From CAYVLI01 sp964452105 [NCBI: uncultured Nitrospinota bacterium] (GTDB lineage Bacteria; JAUXIQ01): DNA of 14,541 nucleotides. The stretch spans positions 2,238 to 16,778 of the forward strand of contig CAYVLI010000011.1 in NCBI GenBank assembly GCA_964452105.1, read 5' to 3'. Of this stretch, positions 13,625-14,541 are shown one piece after another. Position numbers and translations under genes: made by a program. Numbering within the stretch: position 1 is the first letter of the stretch; every line of letters begins with the position of its first letter. The notes under the pieces are model-generated. The model searched no databases. It had not been told where the DNA came from and saw nothing but the letters and a program-made list of their open reading frames with translations.

Positions 13625-14224
13625 TTAACCGGACAGTATTTTGAGCGATTCTCTTATCAGTTCCTTGAGTTCCTGGACATTCTCCATCGATTTTGCTGCA
13701 CGGGAGACCGCCTTCTCGGCCATGGGGTGTGGATAACCCAGGTTAAGGAGAGCGGATACAGCCTCTTCGCTCAACCTTCCCCCCAATGAAGACTCTACCC
13801 CCACTTCTTCCTTTTCTGCTGGATAACCTATCTTATCTCTCAGTTCGAAAATGATTCGTTCTGCTGTCTTGGGGCCTACGCCAGGCACGGAGTTAAGAAT
13901 AATCTGGTCCGATTCGGCGATAGCTCTTCTCAAATCTTCAACGGCTATGCCGCTTAAGATATTCAGCGCCAGCTTGGGACCGATGTTTGTGACTCCTATG
14001 AGCAGTTCGAAGCTCTCTTTTTCAGCAAGAGTCTTGAAACCGTAGAGCACCAGCGCATCTTCTCGAACGTGGGTGTATATGTGAAGCATTACCGTCTGTT
14101 CAGGCTCGGGAAGGAGGTAATATGTCGATAGCGGGATGTGGACGAGATACCCCACACCATTGGTATCTATAATGGTTTCATTGGGGCTTTTTTGCGCTAA
14201 TTTTCCCGTGACCCTTGCTATCAT
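13625..14224 (-). CDS. ruvA: RuvA, Holliday junction DNA-binding subunit
   Basis: The 199-residue protein binds four-way junctions as a tetramer and loads RuvB. It has the N-terminal OB-fold (MIARVTGKLAQKSPNETIIDTNGVGYLVHIP), two helix-hairpin-helix motifs (LIGVTNIGPKLALNILSG at about 75-92; NSVPGVGPKTAERIIFEL at about 111-128), a charged flexible linker (134-150), and the C-terminal RuvB-contacting domain (SEEAVSALLNLGYPHPMAEKAV). Length is typical. The start ATG 14224 lies 6 bases after the ruvC stop, so the two are probably translationally coupled; the ribosome site (GGTAG) is weak. The order ruvC-ruvA-ruvB is the common one. Confidence 0.96.
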   Translation of the reverse strand: MIARVTGKLAQKSPNETIIDTNGVGYLVHIPLSTYYLLPEPEQTVMLHIYTHVREDALVLYGFKTLAEKESFELLIGVTNIGPKLALNILSGIAVEDLRRAIAESDQIILNSVPGVGPKTAERIIFELRDKIGYPAEKEEVGVESSLGGRLSEEAVSALLNLGYPHPMAEKAVSRAAKSMENVQELKELIRESLKILSG

Positions 14225-14230
14225 CTATTG

Positions 14231-14541
14231 CTACCGGGAATTATGGCTTTTTTCAGTACGGTGAATGTTCAGCATGGCTGCGGAGTGGATGTGGCATACT
14301 GCCGTCGCCAGCGCGTCTGTGGTATCACTGTTTTCTATCTTTGAGGAGATACCCAGCAGCGTGCAGACCATCCTGCTCACCTGCTCTTTTTCCGCGCGAC
14401 CATAGCCCGCGATGGCCTGTTTTATTTGCAAGGCGGTGTATTCTTCAACCTCGAGGCCCATGTTGGAGGCGGCCAGAATGGCCGCTCCACGGGCCTGACC
14501 GAGCTTGAGGGCGGATCTTGCGTTATTGGACATGAAAAGGT
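14231..14541 (-). CDS. ruvC: RuvC, Holliday junction resolvase, C-terminal part (5' end outside window)
   Basis: The frame runs off the right edge of the window without a stop; the first readable residues are [11 protein letters not shown], so the ATG at 14533 is internal, not the start. Visible RuvC features are the [15 protein letters not shown] helix, the [21 protein letters not shown] segment that contacts DNA, and [14 protein letters not shown], which carries the last two catalytic aspartates of the RNase H-like active site. The first catalytic Asp and Glu lie outside the window. RuvC cuts junctions processed by RuvAB, encoded immediately downstream. The tail after CHIH ([18 protein letters not shown]) is short and not conserved. 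I am confident of the family despite the truncation. Confidence 0.92.
   Translation of the reverse strand, partial: LFMSNNARSALKLGQARGAAILAASNMGLEVEEYTALQIKQAIAGYGRAEKEQVSRMVCTLLGISSKIENSDTTDALATAVCHIHSAAMLNIHRTEKSHNSR

Noticed and set aside
13217-13789. 190-residue plus-strand frame across ruvB and ruvA
   Set aside because: Shadow of strongly recognisable minus-strand genes; composition is that of a reverse-complement frame.

Overview
This 14.5 kb window looks like bacterial chromosome from an anaerobe or microaerophile. It carries 2-oxoacid:ferredoxin oxidoreductase gamma subunits, a SufBCDSU iron-sulfur assembly operon with a Rieske ferredoxin and a SufT-type protein, a membrane-sensor/cyclic-di-GMP signalling module, and a ruvCAB-DUF2905-queA cluster. 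An anaerobic Chloroflexota (Dehalococcoidia-like) or deltaproteobacterial-type host is plausible from gene content and the dispersed hairpin repeats, but no marker in the window settles it. I see no phage, transposase, CRISPR array, rRNA or tRNA.

Layout. (a) 1-995, plus strand: the 3' end of one oxidoreductase gamma-subunit gene, a repeat-rich gap, then a complete second gamma-subunit gene. (b) 1012-7414, minus strand: one operon transcribed leftwards in the order rrf2-type regulator, sufC, sufB, sufD, sufS, sufU, Rieske ferredoxin, sufT. Most junctions overlap or nearly touch. The exceptions are rrf2-sufC (62 bp), sufB-sufD (121 bp, two small hairpins) and Rieske-sufT (30 bp). The promoter upstream of rrf2 has good -35/-10 elements flanked by two inverted repeats, one matching the classical Fur box at 16 of 19 positions. 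(c) 7415-7780: noncoding. (d) 7781-10497, minus strand: sensor histidine kinase, stand-alone receiver protein, and a receiver-GGDEF diguanylate cyclase, in that transcription order. (e) 10498-11032: noncoding with structured repeats. (f) 11033-14541, minus strand: ruvC (cut by the window edge), ruvA, ruvB, a repeat-bearing gap, a DUF2905 small membrane protein, and queA.

How it fits together. SufS takes sulfur from cysteine and SufU accepts it. SufBCD is the ATP-driven scaffold, SufT probably helps deliver clusters, and the Rieske protein could supply electrons. The Rrf2 regulator keeps three cysteines at nearly IscR spacing and probably senses cluster status, while the Fur-like box suggests iron input at the same promoter. 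The main clients nearby would be ferredoxin-dependent enzymes such as the oxidoreductase next door. The kinase module turns an extracytoplasmic signal into phosphotransfer and c-di-GMP synthesis. RuvABC processes Holliday junctions and QueA makes epoxyqueuosine in tRNA.

The least explained material is intergenic. A 26-nt hairpin repeat occurs three times (258-283, 10791-10816 in reverse, 12482-12507); one copy differs only by transitions that include two compensatory base-pair changes. A second hairpin family shares the core CGGGTGCGGAGAC (7602-7614, 10732-10744), and a third word, CAGGGGCGG, occurs at 352, 400 and 12423. I found no clearly new protein system.
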